A DNA stretch of 6,519 nt from positions 1-6,519 of the forward strand of contig DAOUSM010000054.1 of the NCBI GenBank assembly GCA_030627225.1, written 5' to 3'. A program made the position numbers and the translations under genes. Under the pieces are notes generated by a model. It was given only the letters and a program-made list of their open reading frames with translations, was not told where the DNA came from and ran no database searches. Source of the DNA: Candidatus Bathyarchaeota archaeon (GTDB lineage Archaea > Thermoproteota > Bathyarchaeia > Bathyarchaeales > Bathycorpusculaceae). Each line of letters begins with the position of its first letter. The stretch's first letter is position 1. Positions 5,014 through 6,519 of the stretch are shown here, one piece after another.

Positions 5014-6225
5014 TTAAATTTTTAGCACATAACGAGGAATTAATCGCGCCAGTATTTCGCCAAGACGAAGCTCAACGGTCCTTAAAACTACGCCTTTTCC
5101 CCGATAGTCAAATTCCATTTCTCGAACATCAGAGCAAATCTTATTGCCCACATCTGTTTGCATTTCTAGCACAAAATACCGCTCTCCTTCGATTTCGATG
5201 ACCGCTTGCACGTTAATGAAGTCGCTAAAGGCATATCCTCCTCCATGAGGTATTATATTTGCATTTTTTAATCGGTCCATCACGCCTAAATCTTCTGCTC
5301 GCTTGGTAAATCCTAAAGCTTCGATAATTTCATCATCTAGATTATTAATGCCTTTCATTAAAAACGCAGGCAAGTCAGCTCTTAAGGCTATTGGAAAAAT
5401 TGTTGCGTTTTGGTTTTTGATATTTTGGCAACCTAAGAGAAGTTCATTGTAATTTAAAAGACCTTGATGTGTAACATTAGATATTACCCGGAAATTCCCA
5501 AATATCGCCTCTGCAACTATTTTCCTTTTTTCTTTTGCAAAATCTTCGGCATATTGATAAAATTTTAAATATTCTTCAGCAGCGGAATCAACTAAAACGT
5601 GAAGATTTCCGAATTTTGTTTCAATAACTTCTGATTTTTCTTTAAGATTTTCACTTTTATCAAAATAAAGCCCTAATCCTTTTTCAGTTTCTCCACGCAG
5701 TTCTGACGCAGATCCATGTATAATAAAAGCATATTCTGGTAAATCTGAATAGAGTGAGCGTTTGATAACTTTAAAAAGGTCAATAAAATGATTCCCTTCA
5801 CCCAGATCCCAATCTATTTTAACATCATCAATGTACAAATCTTCTTTTTTTGCGTTATGAACCCGTTCAATTAATTGATCTGATTCTGGGAGTTCATCTA
5901 ATCCTCCAACTAGCATACCACAAGCATTAGGTTTAACATCCAAAATAATCAATTTATCCGTTCCAGAACCCCAAACAAGTTTGCCTCCGTAACCAAATCC
6001 TGCTTTCCATCGAGTTAGATTCCTCGTGACGGTTTCATCGGGTGCTGAAACGAATGTTGCATTTGGGTCAAGCCCGAATTTTTCTTGAACCATGTGGATC
6101 TTTGCTAAACCGTATTTCATGTTCTCGCGGCATAAATAAGACGCACCATCACCTAATCCCATTGAAAAGTAATATTTGGCTGCCCTTTTCAGTAATTCTG
6201 TTTTTTCAAGTTTTTCAATTCTCAT
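5014..6225 (-). CDS. Divergent RtcB-family protein (RNA ligase-like)
   Basis: RtcB enzymes join RNA 2',3'-cyclic phosphate and 5'-OH ends using GTP and manganese. This 403-residue protein shows the RtcB landmarks in order: NACGM (Cys102, family DiGCGM), GEGNHFIDL (His146, family GGGNHFiEv), IIHGSASELRG (His170, family HtGSRGlG), VTHQGLL (His253, family aHN), FPIALRADLPAFLMKG (277-292, family IPGSMGTaSYiv.G) and IIPHGGGYAFSD (His327, the place of the guanylylated His in HGAGR). The end ARLIPRYVLKI resembles the family's arlrPigv.KG. Spacings between the later His residues fit (24, 83, 74). The Asp of DxxC is altered, HRKGAT is not seen, HGAGR lacks its Arg, and the Cys102-His146 stretch is short. 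It could therefore be a non-standard ligase or another metal/GTP enzyme. The longest frame begins at a TTG (6234); I take the ATG 9 bases on. Confidence 0.68.
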   Translation of the reverse strand: MRIEKLEKTELLKRAAKYYFSMGLGDGASYLCRENMKYGLAKIHMVQEKFGLDPNATFVSAPDETVTRNLTRWKAGFGYGGKLVWGSGTDKLIILDVKPNACGMLVGGLDELPESDQLIERVHNAKKEDLYIDDVKIDWDLGEGNHFIDLFKVIKRSLYSDLPEYAFIIHGSASELRGETEKGLGLYFDKSENLKEKSEVIETKFGNLHVLVDSAAEEYLKFYQYAEDFAKEKRKIVAEAIFGNFRVISNVTHQGLLNYNELLLGCQNIKNQNATIFPIALRADLPAFLMKGINNLDDEIIEALGFTKRAEDLGVMDRLKNANIIPHGGGYAFSDFINVQAVIEIEGERYFVLEMQTDVGNKICSDVREMEFDYRGKGVVLRTVELRLGEILARLIPRYVLKI

Positions 6226-6242
6226 TTTCTTCAAATCTCTAA

Positions 6243-6519
6243 GCTGCTGTTAAAATTATTTAATCGTTTAGTGAACCGATGTATGGCGACGATGCTTGAG
6301 CACCTTTTTTAGCGGAATAGATGTAGGAGACTGCAAAATAAATCTTTTCATTCAAGTTTTTCTCTTGCTTCGTTCACAATGCTTGAGTTGATATATGCAG
6401 AGGCTCTCTCTGTTTTTTGCTTTTTAATGCGTCTTTACCTCATATTTTGAGGGTAAGTTTAATAAGAGACTTCTATGGAATAGCTGCGTTGTGCAAGAAG
6501 CAGTTTTGCACATGAAATG
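6243..6519. other. Non-coding right end with short dyads
   Basis: No convincing gene or RNA gene was found here on either strand. The stretch holds a small hairpin TTACCTC/GAGGGTAA (6435-6456, one bulged G) and a 7-base inverted repeat TGTGCAA/TTGCACA (6490-6512, 9-base loop). A short plus-strand frame, open from 6428 to the edge and including a GTG at 6491, could be the start of a gene beyond the window, but too little is visible to say. Confidence 0.4.
6250..6264 (-). promoter_or_regulatory. AT-rich promoter element of the RtcB-like gene
   Basis: The minus strand reads ATTAAATAATTTTAA. A TATA box here would start transcription around 6225-6235, giving a very short leader or a leaderless message. 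This agrees with the weak ribosome site (GAGAT, 9 bases before the ATG). Confidence 0.35.

Noticed and set aside
5001..5201. Plus-strand frame of 66 codons opposite the end of the RtcB-like gene
   Set aside because: It lies almost wholly antisense to a well-supported gene and shows no domain or ribosome site.
1..6519. CRISPR array or transposase with terminal repeats
   Set aside because: No regularly spaced repeats and no transposase-like protein were seen; the only mobile-element signal is the integrase at the left edge.

Overview
The window looks archaeal. It carries a PurP-family protein (the archaeal FAICAR synthetase family) and an archaeal RIO-like kinase. TTTAAA-type TATA elements stand about 25-40 bases ahead of starts, and ribosome sites have the GGTGA/GAGGT type. 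A member of the Thermoproteota, for example a Bathyarchaeia-like lineage, is my guess from protein style only; the sequence does not prove it.

Layout, left to right. Positions 1-204 (minus) hold the start of a tyrosine recombinase that runs off the left edge. It has no start codon, has about 24% G+C over 1-180, and is fused to the first 20 bases of a tRNA gene that still has a TATA-like element at the expected distance. I read this as the inner border of an integrated element of the SSV type, in which the integrase gene is cut at the tRNA. Next comes a small basic protein of unknown function (255-584, minus), divergent from purE (678-1157, plus). purE is followed by purC (1295-2161, plus), which converges on a long, divergent PurP-like gene (2214-3647, minus). 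A small unknown gene (3769-4002, plus) ends in a stop codon that overlaps the stop of a minus-strand kinase gene (3999-4757). After a non-coding gap with two inverted repeats comes a large minus-strand gene (5014-6225) that I recognise as a distant RtcB relative. The last 290 or so bases show no convincing gene.

How the genes fit together: purE, purC and the PurP-like gene form a partial purine cluster covering AIR to CAIR, CAIR to SAICAR and, if the PurP-like protein is active, AICAR to FAICAR. PurE is of the class II type (GRSN loop), which takes CO2 directly and needs no PurK. PurC and PurP both depart from their family consensus at places that matter. Base composition is patchy: purC and the RtcB-like gene are clearly more AT-rich in hand-counted samples than purE and the PurP-like gene.

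Five starts were moved or judged from the DNA. The longest open frames of four genes begin at non-ATG codons, while a better ATG, usually with a ribosome site, lies just inside (584, 3647, 3769, 6225). For purC the second ATG (1295) has the better site. All similarity statements come from remembered family motifs; no database search was run.
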